Shown one piece after another: positions 1 through 6,187 of a stretch of 7,784 nt of DNA. The first letter of the stretch is position 1; every line of letters begins with the position of its first letter. The stretch is taken from assembly GCA_020201305.1 (NCBI GenBank), contig JAIVHC010000021.1, positions 1 to 7,784 of the forward strand. The letters are read 5' to 3'. Source of the stretch: Geobacteraceae bacterium. GTDB taxonomy: Bacteria > Desulfobacterota > Desulfuromonadia > Desulfuromonadales > Desulfuromonadaceae. The notes beneath the pieces were generated by a model. The model was not told where the DNA came from. It made no database searches and saw only the letters and a list, made by a program, of their open reading frames with translations. A program made the translations under genes and the position numbers.

Positions 1-1370
1 AACGCGTGGACTCGTTCTGCGGCCTTTTCTCCCACATGTTCGCCCAATTCCGGATCCTGCATCAGCTCCCAGAGGGGGATTTCCCGCTCCAGCGAGAGGG
101 TTATGAGGCGCTGGGCTGTGGTTTCACCAATGCCGCGGCGCGGGTAGTTGAGGATGCGCAGCAGGTTGACTTCGTCGGCGGGATTCGCCAGCACCTTCAG
201 GTATGCGAGGGTGTCGCGCACCTCGCGGCGGTCGAAAAACTGCTGCCCGCCGATGAGGACATAGGGGATGTTGGCGAAGCGCAGTTGTTCTTCAAAGATA
301 CGCGACTGCCCGTTGGTACGGTACAGAATGGCAAAATCGCGGTGGGTGTAGTTATGCCGCGAGCGCAGGGCGTGGATCTCGTCGATAATGCGGGTGGCTT
401 CATCCTCGCCGTCATCGCAGCACAGGTAACGCACCGGAGCCCCCGCATCGTCGCTGGTCCAGAGATGTTTGGCGTGGCGCGTAGCATTGTGCTGGATCAG
501 AAAGTTGGCGGCATTGAGGATGTTGGCGCTGGAGCGGTAGTTCTGCTCCAGTTTAATCACCGTGGCGCAGGCGAAATCCTGCTCGAAGTCGAGGATATTC
601 CCCGCCTGCGCACCCCGCCAGCCGTAGATGGACTGATCATCATCGCCCACGACGCAGATATTTCCCTGTGGGCCGCACAGCTCGCGCAGGATGCGGTACT
701 GCACGTGGTTGGTGTCCTGATATTCGTCCACCATAATATATTCAAAACGGGTACGATACTCCTGCAGCACCTTGGGATGGGTGTTAAAGAGTTCGATGCA
801 CAGACACAGGATATCGTCAAAATCGATGGCGTTACACGCCTTCAGCGCCTGCTGATAGCGTGGGTACACGAGGGCGGTGATCTGCGCGTACTCGTCGTAT
901 TCCGGGGCGCTGAAATCCTCCGGCCCGATAAGACGGTTCTTCGCACTGCTGATGCGCTGGAGAATCATTTCAGCATCAAGGCTTTTACCGTCGCTGGTTT
1001 TGCGCTGGGGCAGGAGATCGCGCACCAGACGGATCTGATCCGCACCGGCGTAGATGGAGAAGTTCTTTTTATACCCCAGGCGCTCTATATGCTGGCGCAG
1101 GATGCGCACACCGAGGGAGTGAAAAGTTGAAACTATGAGCCCCTTGGAACGTTTCCGCCCCACCTCCTCAATTACGCGCTCCCGCATTTCGCGCGCGGCC
1201 TTATTGGTGAAGGTAAGGGCAACAATGGATTCGGCCGGGGTGGTGTGTAACAGGCGGGCGATGCGGGTGGTTATAACCCGTGTTTTGCCCGAGCCCGCTC
1301 CGGCGAGTACCAGCAGTGCCCCCTGGGTGCGTTCTACCGCCTGTTGTTGTGGTTCGTTAAGAAGTAACAA
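1..1370 (-). CDS. rep: ATP-dependent DNA helicase, Rep/UvrD/PcrA family (SF1A), C-terminus outside window
   Basis: This is a 3'-5' single-strand DNA translocase and helicase of superfamily 1A, cytoplasmic, acting at replication forks or in repair. About 456 codons are visible, with no frameshift. In order: Q motif near residues 8-10 (EPQQQAV), Walker A AGAGSGKT at 23-30, motif Ia LTFTNKAAREM near 52-62, Walker B VDEYQDT at 214-220, motif III DDDQSIYGWRG from 243, and motif IV LEQNYRSS near 274-281. Motifs V and VI and roughly the last 200 residues lie beyond base 1. The STFHSLGVRIL stretch and the LEQNYRSS context resemble E. coli Rep more than UvrD, but PcrA remains possible. The start is a TTG at 1370. 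An in-frame TAA lies six codons upstream with no ATG or GTG between, and the TTG matches the usual Rep N-terminus just before xLNxxQQQAV. Only a weak AG-rich ribosome site (AAAGAAAG) precedes it, so translation may be low. Confidence 0.95.
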   Translation of the reverse strand, partial: MLLLNEPQQQAVERTQGALLVLAGAGSGKTRVITTRIARLLHTTPAESIVALTFTNKAAREMRERVIEEVGRKRSKGLIVSTFHSLGVRILRQHIERLGYKKNFSIYAGADQIRLVRDLLPQRKTSDGKSLDAEMILQRISSAKNRLIGPEDFSAPEYDEYAQITALVYPRYQQALKACNAIDFDDILCLCIELFNTHPKVLQEYRTRFEYIMVDEYQDTNHVQYRILRELCGPQGNICVVGDDDQSIYGWRGAQAGNILDFEQDFACATVIKLEQNYRSSANILNAANFLIQHNATRHAKHLWTSDDAGAPVRYLCCDDGEDEATRIIDEIHALRSRHNYTHRDFAILYRTNGQSRIFEEQLRFANIPYVLIGGQQFFDRREVRDTLAYLKVLANPADEVNLLRILNYPRRGIGETTAQRLITLSLEREIPLWELMQDPELGEHVGEKAAERVHA

Positions 1371-1428
1371 GGTGGCGCTTTCTTTTTAATATGAGAAAAA
1401 AATAAGTGAATTCCCCCGGATAGGGTGC

Positions 1429-1458
1429 TTGCTTTTTTTATATTGATTCGTGTATCTT
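1429..1458 (+). promoter_or_regulatory. Possible sigma-70 promoter of the small ORF
   Basis: TTGCTT at 1429-1434 and TATCTT at 1453-1458 are separated by 18 bp. Each matches four of six consensus positions. A start site near 1465 would coincide with the ATG of the 45-codon ORF. Because the region is T-rich, a chance match is quite possible. Confidence 0.25.
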
Positions 1459-1465
1459 GTCCGGC

Positions 1466-1603
1466 ATGTCAAGAATAATTCTTCTATTTATTAGCATTGT
1501 ATGGGCCTCCCTGGTCTTTGTCTCATGGGATGAACCCCAGGCACGGGTGGGAACGACCACTGCCACAGCGGCAGAGATTGTTCCTGTGGATACCCGCTCC
1601 TGA
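1466..1603 (+). CDS. Candidate 45-residue small hydrophobic or exported peptide
   Basis: This is a short ATG-to-TGA ORF divergent from the helicase gene. Residues 4-19 (IILLFISIVWASLVFV) form a continuous hydrophobic segment preceded by a single Arg. A polar tail rich in Thr and Ala follows (SWDEPQARVGTTT, then ending VPVDTRS). That layout fits a signal peptide or single-span membrane peptide with its tail outside the cytoplasm. I recognise no family. No Shine-Dalgarno sequence precedes the ATG. A sigma-70-like element (1429-1458) would start transcription almost at the ATG, so a leaderless message is possible, or the ORF is chance. An in-frame TTG at 1457 is an alternative start. The only evidence is the hydrophobic pattern and position. 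Confidence 0.35.
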   Translation: MSRIILLFISIVWASLVFVSWDEPQARVGTTTATAAEIVPVDTRS

Positions 1604-1736
1604 TCCTTTTCCCTGCTCTACCCCAAAGCTCTTAAACCGATTTCTGAGCGCTGAACCCTCCTGCATCACCTAATATGACCAAATAAGTTTTTAATGCTTT
1701 CGCAGAATGGTACGCCCTGCGCCGGCAGTTGCTTTC

Positions 1737-2657
1737 CTATGCATATCTGCATCTACTCCCCTGTCTGCTGCCGCGCTGTGCAAAGGTCGCATCAATGGCG
1801 TTCAGCACTTCCCACTTGTTCAGCGACCACAGCGGCGCAAGCAACGTGTCGCGCGGGCCGTCCCCGGTGAGACGGTGGATCAGGGTGTGGGGGTGGAGGC
1901 GTTCGATAAAATCCACCGCCAGGCTGACATATTCATCCTGGTCCAGCACATCAATGTTCCCATCAGTATACATCTCACCCAGCGCAGTGCCTGCAAGAAT
2001 ATGCAGCAGGTGGATTTTGACCCCGTCAATATGCAGACGTGCCATTTCATCCGCGGTTTCGAGCATCTGCGCATGATTCTCGCCGGGGAGCCCCAGAATG
2101 ACATGTACGCACAGGCGGATGCCGCGCTCCTGTGCCCCGGCGGCAGCTTCCAGAAATGCCGCGTAGTCATGCCCCCGGCGCAGGAATTCCAGAGAAGAGT
2201 CATGGCAGCTCTGGAGACCCAGTTCGAGCCAGAGGTCGGTACGTTGGTTGTATTCTGCAAGCAGTTCGAGAACCTCGGGCGCGACGCAGTCCGGACGGGT
2301 GCCGATGGCCAGACCCACTATGCCATCCACCTTAAGGGCTTCATCGTAGTAACGCCGCAGGGTTTCCACTGGGGCGTAGGTGTTGGAAAAGGGCTGAAAG
2401 TAGGCGATAAACTCTTTGGCCTTGTACTTGCGCCGCATGATCTCCTTGCCGTGTTCAAGTTGATCCTGGATAGAGAGGCGGCGTGCAATACCGGTGGCGC
2501 CGGAACCGTTGGGATCGCAGAACAGACATCCGCTCCCGCTGCGCGTCTCTCCACGGTTGGGGCAGGTGAAGCCGGCATCCACGGATATTTTATGCACCCG
2601 ATGGCCGAACTGTTGTTTCAGGAAATGGGAGTACACGCGGTAGGGTTTCGGATTCAT
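1737..2657 (-). CDS. YhcC-type radical SAM protein (TIGR01212 family)
   Basis: This is a 306-residue radical SAM protein that resembles E. coli YhcC along its length. The reaction of this family is not established. The iron-sulfur cluster cysteines are C32, C44 and C47 in CPNRGETRSGSGCLFC, the spacing typical of this family rather than the classical CxxxCxxC. Further family landmarks are AIGTRPDCV, WLELGLQSCHDSSL with RGHDY, CVHVILGLPGE, VKIHLLHILAGT, and the C-terminal TLLAPLWSLNKW. The ATG at 2657 is preferred over an upstream ATG at 2813, because homologues begin just before YxxxxHFLKQQFGHRVHK and the extra 52 residues would overlap the HNH gene in another frame. The start lies 4 bp after the HNH stop, so the two are almost surely co-transcribed and perhaps translationally coupled. 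The ribosome site is weak. Confidence 0.93.
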   Translation of the reverse strand: MNPKPYRVYSHFLKQQFGHRVHKISVDAGFTCPNRGETRSGSGCLFCDPNGSGATGIARRLSIQDQLEHGKEIMRRKYKAKEFIAYFQPFSNTYAPVETLRRYYDEALKVDGIVGLAIGTRPDCVAPEVLELLAEYNQRTDLWLELGLQSCHDSSLEFLRRGHDYAAFLEAAAGAQERGIRLCVHVILGLPGENHAQMLETADEMARLHIDGVKIHLLHILAGTALGEMYTDGNIDVLDQDEYVSLAVDFIERLHPHTLIHRLTGDGPRDTLLAPLWSLNKWEVLNAIDATFAQRGSRQGSRCRYA

Positions 2658-2661
2658 GTTT

Positions 2662-2973
2662 CTAAGCTTCGCTGGCGGGATCGGTAGCGCTGAGGTTTTC
2701 CAGATATTCGTCCCATTCCGTGGGGAGCAGGTCACGTTTTCTGGTGTTGCACTCTTTGCATGAAGGGACACAGTTACCCCTGGTGCTGCGTCCGCCGCGC
2801 ACCAGGGGTACAATATGGTCGAGGGTAAGCTCTTTGGGAGCTATAGGGGCGCAACAGTAGTAGCAACGCCCTTTGGCAATGCGGTTCTGCCACCACTGAC
2901 TTTTGCGCAGTTTACGCGCGGCATCGCGCTCTTTGCGCAGCTGTTGTTCGGGGATGTCGGCAAACATATTCAT
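2662..2973 (-). CDS. Small HNH-fold endonuclease-like protein
   Basis: This is a 103-residue protein with a basic, Arg/Lys-rich helical N-terminus (residues 9-36, containing KLRKSQWWQNR) and a complete zinc-ribbon HNH module. Landmarks counted from the ATG at 2973 are C37-x2-C40, the D52-H53 pair in LTLDHIVPL, N67, C72-x2-C75 followed by N76, and K79. These give the metal-binding and catalytic pattern of HNH nucleases. The members I recall in deltaproteobacteria and gammaproteobacteria are about this size and end, as here, in LLPxEWxEYL. The biological substrate is unknown. Start choice is uncertain among ATG 2973, ATG 2967 and TTG 3009; none has a good Shine-Dalgarno, and the TTG lies inside the stem-loop at 3004-3043, so I prefer 2973. 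It is followed 4 bp later by the radical SAM gene. Confidence 0.88.
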   Translation of the reverse strand: MNMFADIPEQQLRKERDAARKLRKSQWWQNRIAKGRCYYCCAPIAPKELTLDHIVPLVRGGRSTRGNCVPSCKECNTRKRDLLPTEWDEYLENLSATDPASEA

Positions 2974-3003
2974 GCCGGGATGATGGCACAGGCGGGGTTG
3001 AGA

Positions 3004-3043
3004 ATACAAGCAGGGGCGAAAAGTTTTTCGCCCCTGCTTGTAT
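3004..3043 (-). terminator. Perfect 19-bp inverted repeat, probable terminator or attenuator hairpin
   Basis: Bases 3004-3022 and 3025-3043 are perfect inverted copies separated by two bases, with a GC core (GCAGGGGCG) and an A4/T4 top. The element begins on the first base of the pgeF stop codon, on the side toward the HNH gene. On the minus strand the 3' flank is moderately U-rich (CTTGTATTCT), so an intrinsic terminator for the rluD-pgeF transcript is plausible. Only about 30 bp separate it from the HNH ATG, which leaves no room for a separate promoter downstream. It may therefore act as a partial terminator or a processing/stability hairpin. Confidence 0.6.
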
Positions 3044-3843
3044 CAACGAAACATGATGTACCCCATCTGCCGTCCGGTCTGTCCCTGGTCGCGGCGGTAG
3101 GAAAAGAGCATATCGCGTTTTTTGTAGGTGCACAGCTCGCTTACGTCGCAGTTGGAGGGTGTGATTCCTGCCTCTTGCAGCTGCATCACACAACTCTGGC
3201 GCAGGTCCAGATGCCACTGCCCGAGTTCTATCTCTTCGGCGATCTCCTTCCATTGCGCGCGCTTATCTGAATTGCGGAACGCATCGCGCACCTCCTTGCC
3301 TACCACATAGTGATCCTTGCTGATTCCGGGTCCGACCGTTGCAAGTAACGTAGCCGGGTCGCACCCGAATTCGTTATGCATGGTGGCGATGGTGTCGCCA
3401 ATGATGCCGGACGCAGCCCCGCGCCACCCGGCATGGATCGCAGCAGCCACTCGCTGATGTGGATCAAACACCAGGATCGGATAGCAATCCGCTACGGTGA
3501 TGCCTAACATGAGCCCGGCCTGATCGGTGATGATGGCATCCGCTTCAACATCCTGGAAGTGACTCACATCGTAGTTTTTGTGATCTACCACTACGATATC
3601 GCAGCCGTGCACCTGCTTGACCAGGAGGAGATGGTGCTGGGCGATACCGAAGGCATGGGCCAATGTAGCAAAATTACCTTCCACATTGTGGGACGCGTCG
3701 TCGGTGTTGATGCCCAGATTCAGGGAGTTGAACGGGGCGCGGCTTACACCCCCATTACGTGTGGTAACTCCGGCAACCACCCCCGGCGGGGTGGCCCACT
3801 CAGCCTGAAGGCAGTTGAGTCTATCCTGTTTAGCCAGTTTCAT
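3043..3843 (-). CDS. pgeF: YfiH/PgeF laccase-domain (DUF152, multicopper polyphenol oxidase family) protein
   Basis: This is a 266-residue single-domain protein of the YfiH/YlmD/LACC1 fold. Members have been reported as peptidoglycan editing factors that remove misincorporated L-Ser from UDP-MurNAc and as purine nucleoside phosphorylase/adenosine deaminase enzymes; which applies here cannot be told. The zinc-site triad is visible: H79 in KQVHG, C120 in VADCYP and H137 in IHAGWRG. Other landmarks are TTRNGGVS (27-34), NSLNLG (39-44), VGPGIS, DLRQS, and the C-terminal CTYKKRDMLFSYRRDQGQTGRQMGYI. Length is normal for the family. The ATG at 3843 is supported by AGGA nine bases upstream and lies 33 bp after the rluD stop. 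The pairing rluD-yfiH is common in proteobacteria, including E. coli. Confidence 0.95.
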   Translation of the reverse strand: MKLAKQDRLNCLQAEWATPPGVVAGVTTRNGGVSRAPFNSLNLGINTDDASHNVEGNFATLAHAFGIAQHHLLLVKQVHGCDIVVVDHKNYDVSHFQDVEADAIITDQAGLMLGITVADCYPILVFDPHQRVAAAIHAGWRGAASGIIGDTIATMHNEFGCDPATLLATVGPGISKDHYVVGKEVRDAFRNSDKRAQWKEIAEEIELGQWHLDLRQSCVMQLQEAGITPSNCDVSELCTYKKRDMLFSYRRDQGQTGRQMGYIMFR

Positions 3844-3876
3844 AGTGCAATCCTGTCAAATATTTAGAGAGGTGTT

Positions 3877-4875
3877 TCAGGGAGTAAAACGAAATGTATC
3901 CGGTGTGTCGATGGAATATTCGGCGTCAAGGGCGGTGACAATCTGAGCCATGTCCGCTGGAAGCGGGGAGAAGTATTCAAGGTATTCTCCCGTGCGCGGA
4001 TGTTTAAACCCCAGAATCCAAGCATGCAGTGCCTGACGATGTAATTGCTGTACCAGGGTACGTATATGCGCATCCGCAAGGGCATTGGGGCGCTTGACGT
4101 TACCGTAAGTCTGATCCCCGACTACCGGCAGGTTCATATCCGCCAGGTGTACGCGGATCTGGTGCGTGCGTCCGGTTTCCAGGCGCATCTCAAGTAACGT
4201 CAGACGCTCTGCCGCATAACGCCGCAGTACCTTCCAGTGGGTAACCGCATCCCGCCCCCGGCTGGAGTGGGTACTCATCTTTTTACGTGCACCGGGATGG
4301 CGTCCGATGGGTTTTTCTATACTTCCGGTGTCGTTCTGCACCTGACCGTGTACCAGGGTGATATAGCGCCGATTGATACTGTGATCCTTGAACTGCTGTG
4401 CCAGGCCCTGGTGACTCAAATCGTTTTTACTCACCACCAGTACTCCGGAGGTATCCTTGTCGAGACGATGTACGATGCCGGGGCGCAGCTCACCGCCGAT
4501 GCCGGAGAGGTCGGTACAGTGATGCAGCAGGGCGTTGACCAGAGTGCCGCTGTAGTGTCCATTAGCCGGATGTACTACCATCCCCGCAGGTTTGTTTATG
4601 ACAACCAGGTCGGAGTCTTCGTACAGAATATCGAGGGGAATATCTTCCGGCGTAGCGACAGGTTCTTGTGCCTGGGGGACGCTGATGCGGAGGGTTTCAC
4701 CACCGCGCAGACGCAAGCCGGCTTTTACCGCAGCGCCGTCGGCAGTTATCTGCTTGTCGTCAATAAGGCGCTTGAGGCGTGCGCGGCTCATATCGGGCAG
4801 GGTGCGCGCCAGAAAACGATCCAGACGTTCAGGTGTCTGACCCGGTTCGAATGTTAGCTCTATTATGTCACACAT
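3877..4875 (-). CDS. rluD: RluD-type 23S rRNA pseudouridine synthase
   Basis: This is a 332-residue RluA-family pseudouridine synthase. E. coli RluD converts U1911, U1915 and U1917 in helix 69 of 23S rRNA. The N-terminal S4 RNA-binding domain spans about residues 14-75 (RLDRFLARTLPDMSRARLKRLI). The catalytic domain has YEDSDLVVINKPAGMVVHP (85-103), the catalytic motif GIVHRLDKDTSG with D139, KPIGRHP, and RLETGRTHQIRVHLA. The match to E. coli RluD covers the full length, including the IPLDILYEDxD and RQALHA segments. RluC is less likely given IPLDILYED and the length. The start ATG directly follows the TAA of the 89-residue gene (TAAATG) with only a distant GAGAG, so translational coupling to that gene is likely. 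Confidence 0.95.
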   Translation of the reverse strand: MCDIIELTFEPGQTPERLDRFLARTLPDMSRARLKRLIDDKQITADGAAVKAGLRLRGGETLRISVPQAQEPVATPEDIPLDILYEDSDLVVINKPAGMVVHPANGHYSGTLVNALLHHCTDLSGIGGELRPGIVHRLDKDTSGVLVVSKNDLSHQGLAQQFKDHSINRRYITLVHGQVQNDTGSIEKPIGRHPGARKKMSTHSSRGRDAVTHWKVLRRYAAERLTLLEMRLETGRTHQIRVHLADMNLPVVGDQTYGNVKRPNALADAHIRTLVQQLHRQALHAWILGFKHPRTGEYLEYFSPLPADMAQIVTALDAEYSIDTPDTFRFTP

Positions 4876-5145
4876 TTACCAGATGGAGCTCTCGATTTTG
4901 CCTGCCTGCTTGATCATAACGTCAACGATGGCGCGGTCAAAAAGTTGATCGCGGTTGTCAATCTTCTCGGCAACGCGCTCGCGGAAATGCTCGCGTCCTT
5001 CCTGCAACTCATCTGCGAGGATGTCAAAAATATTGTCGTTCTTAATGCCCTCGCTTACCTTGTCCTGATTGTACAGGGCGATATCTGAGATAATGGCCCG
5101 GGCCAAGCGGAATGCCAGATCCGGATCTTCAACCTGTCGCGCCAT
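4876..5145 (-). CDS. Conserved-looking 89-residue helical protein of unknown function
   Basis: I cannot assign a function. The protein is short, acidic and predicted to be nearly all helical, with no Cys and no signal peptide or membrane segment. Visible stretches are LAFRLARAIISDIALYNQDKV (about 10-30), FDILADELQEGREHFRERVAEKI (about 40-62), and FDRAIVDVMI near the C-terminus. The pattern RAIVSDIxLYN...EGI...F..LxDElxEGRexYxxRV reminds me of a recurrent deltaproteobacterial module sometimes found at the end of zinc-ribbon or PilZ-like proteins. That is recollection, not a search. The start is well supported: AGGAG sits seven bases before the ATG at 5145. It opens the minus-strand block, abuts rluD without spacing, and follows a good promoter candidate, so expression together with rluD is expected. 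Confidence 0.85.
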   Translation of the reverse strand: MARQVEDPDLAFRLARAIISDIALYNQDKVSEGIKNDNIFDILADELQEGREHFRERVAEKIDNRDQLFDRAIVDVMIKQAGKIESSIW

Positions 5146-5164
5146 ATGGATCTCCTGTTTATAT

Positions 5165-5200
5165 GTGGTGGCATGGGTGGTGGCCTGCGTGGTGGCCTGC
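5165..5200. repeat. Three tandem copies of a 12-bp unit in the predicted leader of the 89-residue gene
   Basis: GTGGTGGCCTGC occurs exactly at 5177-5188 and 5189-5200. A third copy with two changes (GTGGTGGCATGG) is at 5165-5176. The array ends about 20 bp before the start codon of the 89-residue gene and lies within the leader predicted from the promoter at 5262-5290. On the transcript the unit reads GCAGGCCACCAC. Slippage could change copy number. Confidence 0.9.
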
Positions 5201-5261
5201 GCCGGAGAGCGCGCGCAGACGAGGTTCGGGCAGGTTAGGATTTTTCTTGTTTTAATGCTAG

Positions 5262-5290
5262 ACCCTAGCTAAAAAACCCAGGGTTGTCAA
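5262..5290 (-). promoter_or_regulatory. Sigma-70-like promoter for the 89-residue gene, rluD and pgeF
   Basis: On the minus strand a perfect TTGACA (5285-5290) is followed after exactly 17 bp by TAGGGT (5262-5267), which keeps the first two and last positions of the -10 consensus. Predicted initiation near 5255 gives a leader of about 110 nt. A 5-bp inverted repeat, GCTAG-ACC-CTAGC at 5257-5269, overlaps the -10 and could be an operator. The weak -10 would suit an activated or moderate promoter. Confidence 0.5.
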
Positions 5291-5318
5291 ACAGATGCTT
5301 GCGTCTGCTGCTCTGGAT

Positions 5319-5336
5319 TCTGCGTCAGGGCGCAGA
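5319..5336 (-). repeat. Small stem-loop after the HAD gene
   Basis: TCTGCG and CGCAGA (5319-5324 and 5331-5336) are perfect inverted copies around a 6-base loop, just downstream of the HAD stop at 5349. No U-tract follows on either strand, so it is a weak terminator candidate at best. Confidence 0.35.
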
Positions 5337-5348
5337 GTGGCCGCGCGC

Positions 5349-6080
5349 TTATGCCCGTGAAGGAATATGCCCCAGAAAGCGGTACAGATCCAGGTGGTTA
5401 CCCCGGAAATCCGGCGTGATGCTGCTGCCGCGATCGATGATCCAGGTATCCACCAGAAATGTTTTGATCCCCAGGTGTGCCGCACTCAGATCGTGTTCGG
5501 TGTCGTTACCCACCATCAGGCAGCGCTCGGGGCTGAGGTTGAAGGTGTCGAGAAGTTCGCTGAAATAGGCGAGATTCGGTTTGCAGTGACGGCTGGTTTC
5601 GTAACTCGATACGTGGAGATAGTCGAAGGTGTCAAGCCCGCCCCATTTCAGACGCGCGCGCGTTACCGGACCCGGAAAAACCGGGTTAGTCGCGATTATC
5701 ACCTGCAGCGCCTTGTCGTTACAGCGCTGGATGAGCTTTGGTGCCAGGGGCAGGGGTTGAATGTAGTGGGCCAGATGTTCGAGCTTTTCGGCGCAGAAAC
5801 ATTCGAGCCCGGCGCGGAACAGATCCGGTTCCAGGCCCATATCGTCCCTGGCCGCCTGAAGATAAAAATCCTCATTGGTAAGGCGGCCGTCGCTGCCCTG
5901 CTCAATCCGTTCCGTGGTGCGTTTGATCATACTGCGGCAGAACCCGTGCGCATCAATTCCGGCGGGGATACACCCTGCAAGGGACTCCAGATACGCAGGA
6001 ATGAACTGATGCATATCCACGTTAAGCAGAGTGCCGTCAAGATCAAACAGGATGGTGTCGATACCGTGGAGCTCAGGCAT
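5349..6080 (-). CDS. HAD-superfamily hydrolase (phosphatase-like)
   Basis: This is a 243-residue cytoplasmic HAD hydrolase; the substrate is not apparent. Motif I is FDLDGTLL with the nucleophile D13 and acid/base D15. An alpha-helical cap (about 20-105) of the C1 type is inserted after motif I. Motif II is T131 in IIATNP, motif III is K167 in HCKPN, and motif IV is GNDTEHD with D193 and D197. All catalytic residues are therefore present. The overall layout is that of subfamily I phosphatases such as phosphoglycolate phosphatase or pyrimidine/nucleotide phosphatases. The start ATG at 6080 has GGAG seven bases upstream. The gene lies 107 bp downstream of the cytochrome gene on the same strand, with a long hairpin between, so co-transcription is possible but attenuated. 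Confidence 0.92.
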   Translation of the reverse strand: MPELHGIDTILFDLDGTLLNVDMHQFIPAYLESLAGCIPAGIDAHGFCRSMIKRTTERIEQGSDGRLTNEDFYLQAARDDMGLEPDLFRAGLECFCAEKLEHLAHYIQPLPLAPKLIQRCNDKALQVIIATNPVFPGPVTRARLKWGGLDTFDYLHVSSYETSRHCKPNLAYFSELLDTFNLSPERCLMVGNDTEHDLSAAHLGIKTFLVDTWIIDRGSSITPDFRGNHLDLYRFLGHIPSRA

Positions 6081-6102
6081 AAAGTACTCCGCATTGATAA
6101 CA

Positions 6103-6137
6103 GAAGGGGAGTCACCCCTGGCAGGTAACTCCCCTTC
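6103..6137 (-). terminator. 10-bp stem-loop between the cytochrome and HAD genes
   Basis: GAAGGGGAGT (6103-6112) and ACTCCCCTTC (6128-6137) are perfect inverted repeats around a 15-base loop, which can itself pair ACC with GGT. On the minus strand the 3' flank is TGTTATCAAT, only mildly U-rich. It may end or process the cytochrome transcript. It sits 22 bp before the HAD start codon, leaving no space for a promoter in between. A second, smaller stem (6162-6167 with 6171-6176) lies closer to the cytochrome stop. Confidence 0.45.
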
Positions 6138-6187
6138 GAACTGTTGCTCCGCTGCCGCTGTAGCGCCGGGGGCGCTTCAGATGCTTC

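Larger units (their letters stand above)
1371..1736. other. Gene-poor interval upstream of the helicase
   Basis: This 366-bp stretch separates the minus-strand helicase start from the stop of the radical SAM gene. Apart from the candidate 45-codon ORF at 1466-1603 it holds no recognisable gene. It is AT-rich from 1383 to 1500, as expected of a promoter region, and contains a TTGACA on the minus strand (1467-1472), but I could not find a convincing minus -10 at the right distance for the helicase. No intrinsic terminator follows the radical SAM stop at 1737, so read-through into the helicase is possible. Bases 1604-1736 show nothing I can name. Confidence 0.5.

Noticed and set aside
6..1130. 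Long 374-codon plus-strand ORF
   Set aside because: It is the antisense shadow of the helicase gene; the minus strand carries all SF1 helicase motifs in a single frame, whereas this frame has no recognisable domain.
1707..2687. Long 326-codon plus-strand ORF
   Set aside because: It mirrors the radical SAM gene, whose minus-strand frame has the cluster cysteines and full-length family similarity.
2658..2813. N-terminal extension of the radical SAM protein to an ATG at 2813
   Set aside because: The extra 52 residues overlap the HNH gene in another frame and have no counterpart in YhcC-type proteins.
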